DNA of 64,000 bases from Vanessa cardui (GCF_905220365.1 NC_061152.1:5756248-5820247), one strand, 5' to 3'; shown: positions 40,186-50,777, counted from the stretch's first letter. The notes: generated by a model from the sequence alone, not told the origin. A program made the numbers and translations.

Positions 40186-40378
40186 GATTGACCTTATTAT
40201 CCTCAGTTGTTACTAGCTCAATTTTTGAGCGGTCCTGTTCCTTTTCAACAGCAAAATTAACTGCAGAAATGGTATATGACGACGGAGGGCCATCACCACA
40301 GTTATAGTTCATGGTTTTCTTATGTGGGCGTCTATCGGTGGGTGACGTAGGATCAAGAAAACACACTTGTACAATCAA
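40112..40378 (-). CDS. Unrecognised 88-codon frame
   Basis: It starts with ATG at 40376-40378 and reads, among others, KKTMNYNCGDGPPSSYTISA, EKEQDRSKIELVTTEDNK and HQLDLQFRHQRMSICC. Composition is balanced and protein-like, unlike most chance frames here. I recognise no family. It may be a fragment of a transposon gene linked to the neighbouring inverted repeat, or a host exon. Confidence 0.3.
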   Translation of the reverse strand: MIVQVCFLDPTSPTDRRPHKKTMNYNCGDGPPSSYTISAVNFAVEKEQDRSKIELVTTEDNKVNLTTVAVLFHQLDLQFRHQRMSICC

Positions 40379-40686
40379 CCACAGTATAAAGAGTCAGTAA
40401 CACGGTTTAAGTAGGTGATCGGAATGCGCGATGGTTCTGTGACCGCACGCGCCGAACGCACGGAGAGTAGTGATGTCCGACGTTCCCCTCTGGCGCATGC
40501 TTACACAAACTCCATCGAGTGCCGCTACGTGGCGCTGGCGTTCCGGAAACGATTCCATAACGTAGCCTCGAACTTATACCACTAGATGGTGTTGACCAAA
40601 ATAATTCACCCGGTTTCGACATAAAACGCAAAATGCCCCTATCATCCTATATACCTATCTGCCCATAGATGGCGTTCTACGTCATT
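40379..40686. other. Unassigned, moderately GC-rich
   Basis: GACCGCACGCGCCGAACGCA and GGCGCTGGCGTTCCGGAAAC make this richer in GC than its surroundings. A 74-codon frame (40407-40631, minus) has no recognisable feature. Confidence 0.3.
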
Positions 40687-40740
40687 TTCAACCGACTTCA
40701 AAAAGGAGGAGGTTCTCAATTCGTCTGTATTTTTTTTTTA
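40687..40740 (+). mobile_element. G element left-end fragment
   Basis: TTTCAACCGACTTCAAAAAG, GAGGAGGTTCTCAATTCGTC, then a T run. Confidence 0.65.
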
Positions 40741-41003
40741 TGAATCGTGTTGTTAAGACTCTACTCGGATTGATGACCCTCTCGAATTATTATGCCCACG
40801 TTGTCGTTAGTTGGAGTTCTAAATATTACATGTCAGCTGCTTATTGGTTTCGGTTGTTTCGTTCGTATGGTTGTTGTTGTTGCTGATACCTCATGATCGA
40901 AAATATCGTAAGTTCGTTGTATGTTTGTTTTGTATGTTCGTGGTTTCTTACTTATTTCTATCGTAATAATCGATACGAGTTATTCGATATTACGATTGAT
41001 TTT
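40741..41003. other. Possible Helitron 5' flank
   Basis: Unassigned; it may be the 5' untranslated part of the Helitron relic whose ORF starts at 41401, interrupted by SINE-A. Confidence 0.25.
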
Positions 41004-41309
41004 GAGTCGAGATGCCCCAGTGGTTAGAACGCGCGCATCTTAACCGATGATTGCGGGTTCAAACCCAGGCAAGCACCGCTGATTCATGTGCTTAATTTGT
41101 GTTTATAATTCATCTCGTGCTCAGCGGTGAAAGAAAACATCGTGAGGAAACCTGCATGTGACAAATTTCATAGGAATTCTGCCACATGTCTATTCCACCA
41201 ACCCACATTGGAACAGCGTGATGGAATATGTTCCAAACCTTCTCCTCAAAGGGAGAGGAGGCCTTTAGCCCAGCAGTGGGAATTTACAGGCTGTTGTTGT
41301 TGTTGTTGT
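41004..41309 (+). mobile_element. SINE-A copy 11
   Basis: A full-length copy with good A-box (TGGTTAGAACGC) and B-box (GGTTCAAACCC) sequences and a (TTG)n tail. It is among the best preserved copies. Confidence 0.85.
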
Positions 41310-42021
41310 GATTGTTTTGTTTTGTAAAGGCGGACGGTGTTCGAGTCGCTCTCCCTTTGTTCATAATTGTTTTCAAGTCTGTGCGTAGTTTGCTGAGAGC
41401 ATGCCTAAAAGGAAATCCCAATTGTCCCATCAGACATCACAGACAAGAATCGCTCGAGTACGCCCTACGGATCTTTTATTAGTAGCCTTACTAATAAAAG
41501 ATTTAAAAGACAACTTAATTGTGGCGACCATTCTCATTGGCCCAAGATCTGGCCAGTTGACGTACATCCCAAGAATTCCAATGATTCCGACGGACCTACC
41601 CATACCGTTTAAACGACTCCAGTTTCCAATAAAAACATAATTTGCCCTGACTAATAACAAATCCCAGGGACAAACATTCTCTTTGGCTGACCTACGAAAA
41701 GAATGTTTTTCCCATTGGCAACTATATGTTGGTCTATCAAGAGTGGGGTCATCCGAAAAGCAGATTATTCTGTTACCGGAAAATAAAACAACCTCAAACA
41801 TTGTATATAGAAAAGCTTTAAATTAAATAGATACCTAACTTAAATAAATAAAATAAGTAAAAGGCGACTAAGGGTTAAATTACCTTGAGCAGAAAAGAGA
41901 ACTTCGGTAATCTTAGAAGTTACTGATCTGATTCCAAATATCAAATACTGTTATATCAATCGTGTGTAGTCTTATGTTAAAACAAGAAATTTTCCGCGGA
42001 CGAAGTCGCAGGCAGAAGCTA
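41310..42021 (+). mobile_element. Internally deleted Helitron
   Basis: It includes the ORF at 41401-41826 and a 3' end at about 42000-42021 reading TCCGCGGACGAAGTCGCAGG then CAGAAGCTAT, close to the usual lepidopteran Helitron terminus (hairpin then CTAG). The Rep domain and most of the helicase are deleted. The 5' border is not defined. Confidence 0.6.
41401..41826 (+). pseudogene. Helitron Rep/helicase, deletion derivative
   Basis: The frame joins an N-terminal MPKRKSQLSHQTSQ start, typical of Helitron replication proteins, to the helicase C-terminus: ATILIGPRSGQLTYIPRIPM, IPTDLPIPFKRLQFPIK, a TAA at 41638-41640, then FALTNNKSQGQTFS and HWQLYVGLSRVGSS, ending IVYRKALN. The KSQGQT and LSRV motifs are helicase motifs V/VI of the Pif1-like domain. 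More than a thousand residues between the two ends are missing. It is inactive, but could be mobilised in trans if its ends work. Confidence 0.8.
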
Positions 42022-42094
42022 TGGTAGATAAAACACGCGATATTATATTAATAAACAACATGCAGTTACAGTTACAGCGTAGTTTCAGGTAAAT
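42022..42094. other. Unassigned spacer
   Basis: Nothing recognised. Confidence 0.4.
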
Positions 42095-42194
42095 TATAAA
42101 GAGGAAGAGTTTGTTTAATCGCGCTAATCTCAGGAACTACTGATCTGATTAAAAATGATTGGATAGTCCATTTATAGAGGAAAGCTTTGGACTA
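42095..42194 (+). repeat. Repeat Q, second piece
   Basis: AAATTATAAAGAGGAAGAGT and CTCAGGAACTACTGATCTGA match the start of Q at 36323. Confidence 0.35.
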
Positions 42195-42808
42195 TACAAC
42201 ATTACGCTGTCAGTGAGGAGTATCCGTATGAATAAGACATAAGTCTTAAATTTGCAGTATGCACGTGCGCGATAAATAGGTGAATAACACAAAATTGCGC
42301 CAACTAATTTCGATAATTCTTTTTTTATCATGAAGGATATAATTCAAGGGTAGTTTGGTGAAAGTTTGGTAAGGTTCTGAGCATAGGATCCATAACAAAG
42401 TAACGGAACGGAACAATTCTGAGGAGCACGTTAGCGATACTCGTTCGAATCTTTTATTTATAGGTTATTTGGATATTTGAGTCACCTTCCGTAATGTGGT
42501 TATGTTTATGTAATTATCATAGTCGAATATTATAATCAACTAGCTACCCAGACCGGCTTCGAACAGGTGGAATACTGTTACTAAATATACTACAGAATTT
42601 GTTTATTTACGACATCACATCGCAAACTTCTAAATTTATCAGTGTTTCTTTACTATATTGTTCATGTATAATATACACAAACCTTCCCCTTGAATCACAC
42701 TATCTATTAAAAAAACCGCATCAAAATCGATATCTCCGCATCGAATCGATAGATTTAAAGATATAGGGACAGAGAAAGCGACTTTGTTTTATACTATGTA
42801 GTGATAGC
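42195..42808 (+). mobile_element. G element, middle part, copy 3
   Basis: It runs from GTATCCGTATGAATAAGACA through GGAACGGAACAATTCTGAGG to the end of an enclosed HelN-F at 42803. Both outer ends of G are missing. Confidence 0.65.
42539..42803 (-). mobile_element. HelN-F inside G copy 3
   Basis: ACTAGCTACCCAGACCGGCT to TTTGTTTTATACTATGTAGT, at the same junction (TATAATCA before ACTAG) as in G copy 1. A small duplication, ATCGATATCTCCGCATCGAA, lies near 42727. Confidence 0.6.
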
Positions 42809-42890
42809 TTCACTTAATTGTAAAATGACGATTCAAAAGTGCATGTAAAAGTAGACTTGTTGAATAAAGTTTATTTTGATTTTGATTATA
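42809..42890 (+). mobile_element. LINE-3 3' tail
   Basis: AGCTTCACTTAATTGTAAAA to AAAGTTTATTTTGATTTTGA. Confidence 0.7.
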
Positions 42891-43640
42891 CACAAGGTTA
42901 AAAATGTTAGGTTTACTGTAATTCATCCGTTATAAATGAATCTCCAATCTGCCCCACAACTTGTTTTATGGTGTCTCTTCCGTCTCGTAACTAATATGTT
43001 AATGATCTCGAGAAGTATAATCCCGAGTTCGTCATTAAAAAAACTTATAAAAAGTTTAAACCTACTTCAAACTTACAGAACCAGCTACTGAACTAGAAAT
43101 AAGAATAAATCTATGAAACTACTAGACCGATTTTAATGAAACTTACACTGTTTTAAGTTGAAATGTACGTAACTCAGATTAAAAATCATCTCAATACCAC
43201 TTTTCGTTTTCGAGTAATTCGCAGAAAAACATACAAACATACATTTACGAAATGGAACGCTTAAGGGCCTAATTAGATTATCATATACAAATGTTTACAT
43301 ACATACAAGCATATCGAACTGACAACCTTCTCTTCTTAGATTACGCTTAAAAAGTTATTCAGTTGTTAGGTCGGAAACCTCTCAAGAATATCCTTTAAGC
43401 TTTTCTCGACAGAATCTTAGAATATATTTTCGGATCAGGATAGGAAAAGTTGTTTTGTTTTGGTTAGTAGACTGGGAACATATTCGGACTGGTTTCGTGT
43501 GTTCTATTTTGGATGACCTTGAGGATAATAGAAGCTGGGATATCCTGGCTTTGTCATACACTAGTGCAGTCTCCGAAGATGAGTATCGCAGTGATCCCAG
43601 ATACCGAGGGTTTTTCAGTAGGAAAAATAGAACGAATGAA
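42891..43640. other. No gene recognised
   Basis: CTAGACCGATTTTAATGAAA near 43120 resembles the middle of Helitron-type repeats. A 62-codon frame (43455-43643) ending YRGFFSRKNR is probably part of a LINE fragment but cannot be placed. Confidence 0.3.
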
Positions 43641-43790
43641 TGAATGATTTATACGTTATTGCACACCACAAACAAAGAACAAAAAAAGAAAGTAAAACAA
43701 AATTAATAAAATACAAAAAAAAAAAAGAAGTACATTATGGTTTATTAGCCATCTCTTCCAGACTGACCATGCAGATCGGGGGACTCAGCT
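43641..43790 (-). mobile_element. Probable LINE 3' end
   Basis: GATTTATACGTTATTGCACA, CCACAAACAAAGAAC and TTAGCCATCTCTTCCAGACT resemble the reverse of a lepidopteran LINE 3' end known to me. There is no other copy in the window for support. Confidence 0.35.
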
Positions 43791-44385
43791 AGTGTTACAG
43801 TAAATATTTAACGTATTTGATATTGGAATACAAATTAAATCATTACCGAGTTAAACCAAACACGAATTCACAAACGTAATAATTCGTGTATCGCAATTAA
43901 TAATATACGATAGCAAATAACTCTTGACAGGCTACGACATTTCGTGGCATTTATAAACAAAATGGCGCCCAGTGGATTTAATATAATTGTATTCTAGGGT
44001 TGCGTGTATTTAGCGTAAAAAAGAACCCCTATAATATAACTTCGGCGTCCGAATGTTTGTCCATCAAGACCTATACGAAATTAACACTAAATACTGTCTG
44101 CGGTTTTTGGAGCTGTGATAGAATCAAAACTAAAGTCGTGAACAGAAATTATATGGCCATCAATGTCGCCTCTACTTTACATTGCTAAGGATTTCAAAAC
44201 CTACTTTCCGTTGACTTAGAACAAAGAAACCAAGAAGCAATATTTTGTAGGAGAAATACCAGAACTAAAAATATAAATTTAATTTTTATATCGGTTATGT
44301 TCTTGTAAATACTTTTTGTCAAGAAAATATGGAGTCATACTGTTTGGATGTATAATATCTGATATTCATGGTAGTTCATAATCCA
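43791..44385. other. No gene recognised
   Basis: Short frames only; no repeats recognised. Confidence 0.4.
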
Positions 44386-44653
44386 CAACGGCCTATAAAT
44401 TTCCCACTGCTGGGCTAAAGCTCGTTTGAGGAGAAGCTTTGGAAAATATTCCACCACGCTGTCCCAATGCGAATGCGAAACAAAAATTATATGAAATAAG
44501 ACATATGCAGGTTTACTTACGATGTTTTCCTTCACCGCTAAGCACGAGATGAATTATAAACACAATTTACGCACTTGTACGTTCATTGGTGCTTGCCTGG
44601 GTTTGAACCTGTAAGCATCGGTTAAGGTGCTAATTATTGGGGCGTCTCGGTTC
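44386..44653 (-). mobile_element. SINE-A copy 12
   Basis: Antisense, from GCCTATAAATTTCCCACTGC to GGCGTCTCGG, with deletions in the centre and in the A-box region. Confidence 0.75.
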
Positions 44654-44930
44654 ATAATCAGACTTGCACGAAGCCCTAACAAATGAGTCGGTCTCACCAA
44701 GGAGCTAAAAAACAGTTCACATAAACATTCTTTTCACACGAGTTCCATTTAGCATCAGGCAACGGCCCTCGAGGGACCGTTTTACGCACGTGTAACAAAT
44801 CTCAGACTGCCTCGCTGTACTTTTGAGTTGTTGAAGCTGGAATTGCGATTGCTTATATATTTGTCTAACACTACTATAGTAGTAATACACTAACAAGGAC
44901 CTTTTGTAAGGTATCGTCTTTGCGAAGTAC
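44654..44930. other. No gene recognised
   Basis: AACGGCCCTCGAGGGACCGT contains a 14-base imperfect palindrome. No coding evidence. Confidence 0.35.
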
Positions 44931-45225
44931 TCTTTTTTTTTTCTCGCTGGAAAAACGCATTACGCGCTTCCCCCACGTGATGGAAAGTGGGGGGTGTGTG
45001 GGACTCCCTGGAGCCCTGGACGCCGAGTGCGCCCAAGTACGCCGGGTTTATCCACTAAAAAACCAGCGGTACCCTCTCCGTCTTTCGATGGACGCCACGG
45101 GATCGCTTACGCATACTACCGTGACGCCCTGACGGTCGGGAATTTCGAACCTACTCTACGGTAAGGGACGTGGATACATATCAACACAATTCCAAAGCCT
45201 ATCCGATCCGTGCCAAGGAAGGCCC
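44931..45225 (+). other. GC-rich segment, probable repeat
   Basis: A 70-codon frame reads VGLPGALDAECAQVRRVYPL and ends THTTVTP. The GC level is high. I have a vague memory of this text from dispersed lepidopteran repeats but cannot name it. The segment ends where Helitron-related sequence begins. Confidence 0.25.
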
Positions 45226-45460
45226 ACGTTTAATGTTTTTGGTGGGATCTCATTTATTTTTTGTAAGTTTCTTTTTTTTAGGTAGCCTCATAATTCCTTT
45301 GACTTCAGCTACTACTTTGCTCAGAACCCATTCTCTATCTCTATCTCTTTTGTTTCTTCTCTGAGGCTTCGTTACTACTATGGTAGACAAGTCTGGGCGA
45401 TAGATACTTCGGAGTCGATTATATTCAGCCATTGCTGTCTCCTGAGCCCGAGCGCGCCTA
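45226..45460 (-). pseudogene. Helitron helicase C-terminal tail, copy 2
   Basis: The minus strand encodes AEYNRLRSIYRPDLSTIVVT, KPQRRNKRDRDREWVLSKVV and AEVKGIMRLPKKKK, the region after the last helicase motif. It is intact where the 29.5-kb copy has stops. Downstream it passes straight into the J edge (GGGATCTCAT, then AATGTTTTTGG), the uninterrupted order used to recognise the G insertion at 27.8 kb. Confidence 0.65.
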
Positions 45461-45538
45461 CAATATTTATCGCTATAAAATGGAGTTTTAAATTTAATAC
45501 TTTAAAGAATTTTGAACTTTATGTATTCATTCAGGTTA

Positions 45539-45648
45539 CTTACCTGTAAATTTCCCATTGCTGGGATAAGGCCTCCTCTTCTATTTAGGAGAGGCTTTGG
45601 AACATGTTCCATCACGCTGTTCCAATGCGCATATGGCAGAATTTCGAA
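45539..45648 (-). mobile_element. SINE-A copy 13, truncated
   Basis: The 3' half only, TTACCTGTAAATTTCCCATT to ATGGCAGAATTTCG. Confidence 0.7.
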
Positions 45649-45735
45649 ACAGCCGCGAATCGCTTCGAGAAAAGATGGTACGGCCGTGCCCGTTTTGCTC
45701 GAGACTTGGCTGGGGCACTGCCGTGCCCCCAGATT
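45649..45735 (+). repeat. Shared segment S, copy 2
   Basis: Nearly identical to 30230-30305 over ~75 bases. Here it lies between SINE-A and a LINE-1 tail. Confidence 0.5.
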
Positions 45736-45754
45736 ATTTGTAAAATATATTATT

Positions 45755-45888
45755 TGGAACCTTCAAGAATAGAGCGTACATCTTGTTTAAAGGCTAGCAA
45801 AGCTCTAGCAGGACCTACGGTGTTGCAAATGTCCATAGGCGTTGGTTATCACTTTCCATCAGGTGACAATCCTGCACGTTTGCCCCTT
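45755..45888 (+). mobile_element. LINE-1 3' tail
   Basis: GGAACCTTCAAGAATAGAGC to GTTTGCCCCTTATC, without poly(A). Confidence 0.65.
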
Positions 45889-45889
45889 A

Positions 45890-46132
45890 TCTATACATAT
45901 AATAAATTTGGAGTGTCTGTTTGTTATATTAAAATTGCCCTTTTTACTCAATGCATATGTATACCAAAATAACCCTTTTTTACAATTTTTGTGGGTCTGT
46001 CTGTCTGTCTGTTTGTTCCGGCTAATCTCTGGAACGGCTGGACCGATATGACTGCTATAATAGGGAGTAACTTAGGCTACAATATATATATTTTTTAAAT
46101 TTAAACGCATACGAGGTCGTGAGCACAGCTAG
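45890..46132 (+). mobile_element. HelN-M copy
   Basis: TCTATACATATAATAAAT to GAGGTCGTGAGCACAGCTAG, with both termini present. Confidence 0.65.
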
Positions 46133-46535
46133 CAACATAAAAAAGAAAAAATATAACCAGGGTATCCACGTGGCTCGAAAAGCGCTGATATCAGTCTAAC
46201 GCTAGGCGTGACACTCAAAACAATAGTTCTCGTTCGTTTTGAAATTCTAATCCGCCGAGAAGTTCGACAGCGTATCTATTGAAACAGACGAACTAACGAT
46301 CGCAGTTACAATAAACATTTCAACTCTCGAAATTGTAAAGTCATGAATAAAATCCGCGCCATAAAACTCGATTTATTAGAATGCGACCGAATAAATTCGT
46401 TAGATAACGTATAAGCGCTTTGACCTTGCGCAGGTATTACGGGGAATCCCCGGAATATATTAACATGAATAACACTAGTTCCTGCCGGTGGATTCGTCCG
46501 CAAGTATTTGTTATCTTGTATATTTATATATCCTT
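46133..46535. other. No gene recognised
   Basis: Unique-looking sequence with moderate GC, including GGGGAATCCCCGG, a 6-bp-arm palindrome near 46440. No coding evidence. Confidence 0.35.
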
Positions 46536-46700
46536 AGCTCATCATCATCATCCTCCTGCTCTTATCCCAAGTTTTAGAATGTCTTTTTCCATATTTCTCT
46601 TTCTGAAGTCATCTCACAAGCAACATTATTTCGACCTATATCGCCTTTCACATAATCCATCCATCGTTTGTTTGGTCGTCCCCTTCCTCTATATTATGTT
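46536..46700 (-). mobile_element. LINE tail of RTE type, probable
   Basis: TCATCATCATCATCCTCCTG (simple-repeat tail), then CTCTTATCCCAAGTTTTAGA and TTGTTTGGTCGTCCCCTTCC, whose reverse encodes a KGRPNKR-like stretch found before the end of such ORFs. Confidence 0.45.
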
Positions 46701-47172
46701 CGAAGTTGGTTTTTGTAAAAAAAATGAGTAATGTATCGTTCGTGTGATTATTTAATTAACCAATAGAAGTTACAAATGAGAAGTGCACACAACGCTGTGC
46801 CTGATTGTGCTTCGTGCTTGTTTATTGGAACGCAAATAGGACGGGCAAACATTTACATTTGTCCGAACGCCAATAAAAGCCTTGTTCGATGTTTAAAATA
46901 CAATTTTTAAGCGACTCTTTAATGCTAACGGTCCAGTTTTCACCGGTTGTGTCTGGATGAAACCGGATAAAACTGGTTAGTGACTTGAATGTGTTTTTAT
47001 TAGCCGGCTCATTTTTCAACTGTTGTGAATCGATTTTGACGTTTTTTATTGTATAGAATTAAGGTTCTCCCGTTGTACACGTGAATTATTGTATTTATTG
47101 TTACTTTCGAATACTAGATGGCGTTATGATAAATCGTTGATATCTCTACATCGCGATGGCAAGATTCACTAA
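46701..47172. other. No gene recognised
   Basis: A hairpin at about 46817-46877 pairs TTTATTGG with CCAATAAA around an inner GGACGGGCAAA/TTTGTCCG pair. Otherwise nothing. Confidence 0.4.
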
Positions 47173-47340
47173 ATCTATACATATAATAAACTAGTAGTCG
47201 CCCGCAGCGTTGCTCGCGTTTTAGAGTGTTGGTTGTCATGTGTTAGGCAAAAAAATATCCTATGTCCTTTCTTGGCAAGTTTGCTTCCTACCATATTTCA
47301 TCATATTCGGAAATTTCATTGTAAACTGTAGCCGATTTTT
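47173..47340 (-). mobile_element. HelN-M edge followed by HelN-N relic
   Basis: CTATACATATAATAA (HelN-M 5' edge) is joined to CTAGTAGTCGCCCGCAGCGT and GTGTTGGTTGTCATGTGTTA of HelN-N in reverse. Confidence 0.5.
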
Positions 47341-47396
47341 CTGCAGCTGTCGTCCTACAATCACTGGGACAAAAACTACCTTACGCTATTAATATA
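47341..47396. repeat. Short shared repeat T, copy 1
   Basis: CAGCTGTCGTCCTACAATCA and CTGGGACAAAAACTACCTTA recur at 61885-61935. Confidence 0.45.
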
Positions 47397-47461
47397 TAAC
47401 ATATATATGTAATTTTTCATATAATAGAAATAATTATACAGTAACGAAGAATATAATTGTA

Positions 47462-47738
47462 TAGTCGCTTTGCCCGCGACTTTATACGCGTTTGAATTAA
47501 AAAAAAAAAAAAATAGCCTGAGTTTTTTATTCCTTATTATATCAGTTATCCTCCAGTTGGAAGTCCCGTCAAAATCGGTCCAGCCGTTCCAGAGATTAAC
47601 CGCAACAAACAGACACACAAAAATTGTAAAAAATGTTATTTTGGTATATATACCATGTATAAATACATATGCATTAAGTAAAAAGAGCTACTTTAATATT
47701 ACAAACAGACACTCCAATATTATTATATGTATACTAGT
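47462..47738 (-). mobile_element. HelN-M copy
   Basis: Antisense, from TAGTCGCTTTGCCCGCGACT to ATTATTATATGTATACTAG. A run of about 14 A/T-rich bases (poly A) lies inside. Confidence 0.6.
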
Positions 47739-47991
47739 AACGTGACTCGATTTTGCGGGGATGAATAATATTAAAATAGGTTTGGATCGTAATTTTATTG
47801 TGAAAAATCGATCAAAATTTGTTCGCGGTTTGCACATTTCGATTTCGATAATTTTGACTGCTAAGCTTGGAATTTATTATTACCGCCCGTTTTGCAGTGG
47901 ACGCATGTTTGGTTGAATGCAATTTGGAATCGGTGATATCTTTTAAATTATTCATTTCAGTTACAGTGCGATAGACATTTCGAATCTATAT
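47739..47991. other. No gene recognised
   Basis: Spacer. Confidence 0.4.
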
Positions 47992-48225
47992 AAACTAGCG
48001 ACCCGGCCCAAGTTCGCATGAGTGCAATGCTGATACTAAATATACTACAGAATTTGTCACGTTAGATACTTCTTTAATTGTCAGTGTTTCTTTACTATAT
48101 TGTCCATGTGTTATATACAAAAACCTTCCTCTCGAATCACTCTATCTATTACAAAATACCGCATCAAAATCCGACTCGTTTTTTGAAAGATCTAAGCATA
48201 CATAGGTAGAGACAGCGGTAACAGA
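47992..48225 (-). mobile_element. HelN-F copy
   Basis: ACTAGCGACCCGGCCCAAGT to GGTAGAGACAGCGGTAACAG; its 5' end is replaced by a G-like fragment at 48236. Confidence 0.6.
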
Positions 48226-48235
48226 TTTTTTAACC

Positions 48236-48270
48236 GACTTCTAAAAAAGGAGGTTCAGTTCGATTGTTTG
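48236..48270 (+). mobile_element. G-like left-end fragment
   Basis: TTAACCGACTTCTAAAAAAG and GAGGTTCAGTTCGATTG are related to the left end of G but diverged. Confidence 0.45.
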
Positions 48271-48642
48271 TATGTATGTAGGTATGCTTGTCCGCGATTA
48301 TCTCGCGTTTAGCTAAAGCTATCTGGATGCCGTTTTCAGAAAAGTATTTTGACTCGAACAAAAGGACTGAGAAAGGAAGTTCTTAGAAATTATTATTTTA
48401 TACTATGTACAGTTTTTAGTTGATACATTAAATGTTCTAAATCTGATGTTCCATTTAAAAGTAATGACACGTTCAGTCAGGAAGATAAACGTTCCGAACT
48501 TAACTCAATAGCTTACAGGAAATTGGGAAGCAAAAGCGCCAATCAATCGGCAAGTAGGTATTTTAAAGATCGCGTGATCCGCTATACATCTCATTGACTT
48601 CAAAGTTGTTGTGCTACGAGCTCAGGTTATAGGAATTTCTAC
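48271..48642. other. No gene recognised
   Basis: No frames or repeats recognised. Confidence 0.4.
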
Positions 48643-48922
48643 GACAACAGCGTGTAAACTTCCCACTGCTGGGCTAAGGCCTCTCCCTTTGAGGAGAAGT
48701 TTTTGGAACATGTTCTAAAACGCTGTTTCAAAGCGGGTTGATGGAATGCACGTGTGGCAGAATTTCCATGAAATTAGACAGGTTTTCTCACGATGTTTTC
48801 CTTCATCAGCGAGAACGAGATGAATTATAAACACAAATTAAGCACATTCAATGGTGCCTGGGTTTGAATCCGCAATCATCGGTTAAGATGGGCGGCTTCT
48901 AGCCGCTGGGTCAACTCGCCTC
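48643..48922 (-). mobile_element. SINE-A copy 14
   Basis: Full length, from ACAACAGCGTGTAAACTTCC to GGTCAACTCGCCTC. Confidence 0.75.
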
Positions 48923-49210
48923 AGAAATATCTACACTACATCAAAATTTGGTGGCAGGTTTCTGTGGAAGACCATCTGTGTTGATACAATCATCACATTT
49001 TCTGCTACCCTGGTCCAGTTTAAAAAGAGTGAAACAGGCAAAGGTTATGGGTTTCCAAAGTGCTGCATGTTGTCAGGAGAATTTTAAGGTTTTACTAAAG
49101 GTATTATAAGTTTCATGACTTTAACGATGATAACAAGCTTACAAGCCGTTTCAAAAATAATTAAATCATCATTATCATTCCAAAAGCAACGTGCGTACAA
49201 AAATGTCTCA
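48923..49210. other. No gene recognised
   Basis: Spacer. Confidence 0.4.
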
Positions 49211-49290
49211 TATTCTTTCGCCGGTTCTTCTCAATTTTGAGTTTTCTTTCGCAACCGGCGGTAAAATTTTGGAAGTCAAGTGTATTTTTT
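49211..49290 (+). mobile_element. LINE-2/3-type tail fragment
   Basis: TTCGCCGGTTCTTCTCAATT and TTTCGCAACCGGCGGTAAAA resemble the GGTTCTTCTC...CCGAACCGGTGGTA block shared by LINE-2 and LINE-3 tails. Confidence 0.4.
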
Positions 49291-50107
49291 ATGTTGTGTT
49301 ACATATATTTAATTTATTCTTCAGCGATTATATTTTAACAATCGTCATTTCCTGTATGCCCGTTGCTATCGCGACATTCCCCTGTTCTTTTCTGTCACTA
49401 CGGTTGCCACCTGCAACAGACTTCTTGGCATAAACTAACGAATGACGTTTCGAAGGGAAAGGTTCGGGTATTCAATTCCCCTCGCCGTGTAATCGGATGT
49501 GACGTCGCTAATAGTCGGCATAACTTAGGCTTTGGCTTTGGCTTGGCTTGGTTGAGCTTGGTTCGACTCGGTTCGGCTTTGCATAAAGCGTGGCGTTACA
49601 GTTGAATAATGATATTTTAATTTGAATGGTTAAGGTTACAAAGCCAATTTCCATGGGAGTACTAATCGCACCGTTAGTCCGTTTACCTGTTCGCTTAGAT
49701 ATTACAAATATGAAATCTCGTCTTGAAACTCTTAATATTGTACATTATTTGTTCGACAATAGCCTTAGCTTGACAATAATACACTCGATAGCGCGATAAA
49801 AAGAAATATTCCCATTCAACGATCTTGAAGGTGCTTGATTAATAAGCAGGTGTTACACCTTTGAAATAAAGTTTCATTTATTTGTAAGTCTACTGAGCTG
49901 ATGGACGCGTTCATATCCACTACTGAATTTAAATATGCTTCAGTTGTGTTTGTATTTGTAGAGGAGAAAAGGGGGCTTTGTTCAGTAATGGGAAATTTAA
50001 ACGAAGCAATTTGTAGATGATTTTTCAACACAATAAGGATCGAAGTGCCATCAGTGTTCTAATTTCCTGTCGTCCCTACAAAAGTACTTTAAATTGATTA
50101 AACTTAA
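49291..50107. other. No gene recognised
   Basis: A short simple repeat of GGCTTTG/GGCTTGG units lies at 49530-49580. The 80-codon frames across it are low complexity. Confidence 0.4.
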
Positions 50108-50205
50108 CAAAAAAATATTGCTGTATCCTAAGTAACTCCTTATTACATCAGCTAACTGCCATTGTAAAATTTAATATTACAAACAGACTATTATACGTAT
50201 AGATT
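50108..50205 (-). mobile_element. HelN-M fragment
   Basis: CCTAAGTAACTCCTTATTAC and ATCAGCTAACTGCCATTG, then AATATTACAAACAGACTATT, with the middle deleted. Confidence 0.5.
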
Positions 50206-50594
50206 ATTTTATACGTGCGCCTGACATAAAATAATAGCAACATGTAGCTTAACGTCATATCTGTGTTTTTGTTCTCGTAACTTTATCGCAGGAGACGTCA
50301 AATGTGTATCTGATACAAATGTTCACACCAGTATTTGTATTTGAATGCAATTGGAATATAAATGAAAGTATTATCTATTTGTATACGGCTATAATATTAT
50401 ATGTTATTTCAACGTAATGTCTTCATTCTCGTTCAAGACGTTTCATATTAAAATGCTTTTACATTTATTTATATAGCAGGAATTTTCAGTTGTCTGGTTC
50501 TTAAGAACTTGACTGTGTTACAAGCTAAGCTGTTAAATTCTGTGTTTGAATTGTCTCGAGTCGCGTAAAATTCAAGATAATAAGAGAAATACTA
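50206..50594. other. No gene recognised
   Basis: Spacer without recognised features. Confidence 0.4.
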
Positions 50595-50770
50595 ATTTAC
50601 TTTTTATTACATCAAATCAAATCGAAATGACAATATTCTTCATTCAAGTGTGCTTTGAAACTGGCTTAGAAAGTAGATGCTACAGAAAAATATTAAGAAG
50701 TTACTATTTTCTACCATTTTAATTTCAGACTACTTCAATTAACTATAATTACATTTTTACATATCTTGCC
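50595..50770 (-). mobile_element. LINE-3 tail, decayed
   Basis: ATCAAATCGAAATGACAATA, TTCAAGTGTGCTTTGAA and AGAAAGTAGATGCTACAGAA are decayed LINE-3 tail in reverse. Confidence 0.45.
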
Positions 50771-50777
50771 TAGAAGT

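Noticed and set aside
41430..41801. 123-codon minus-strand open frame
   Set aside because: It is the antisense shadow of the Helitron helicase sequence, whose plus-strand motifs are clear.
45604..45972. 122-codon plus-strand open frame as a gene
   Set aside because: It is stitched from a SINE-A tail, segment S, a LINE-1 tail and the start of a HelN-M copy.
49363..49605. 80-codon open frame with Gly/Leu-rich end
   Set aside because: It comes from a short simple repeat of GGCTTGG-type units.
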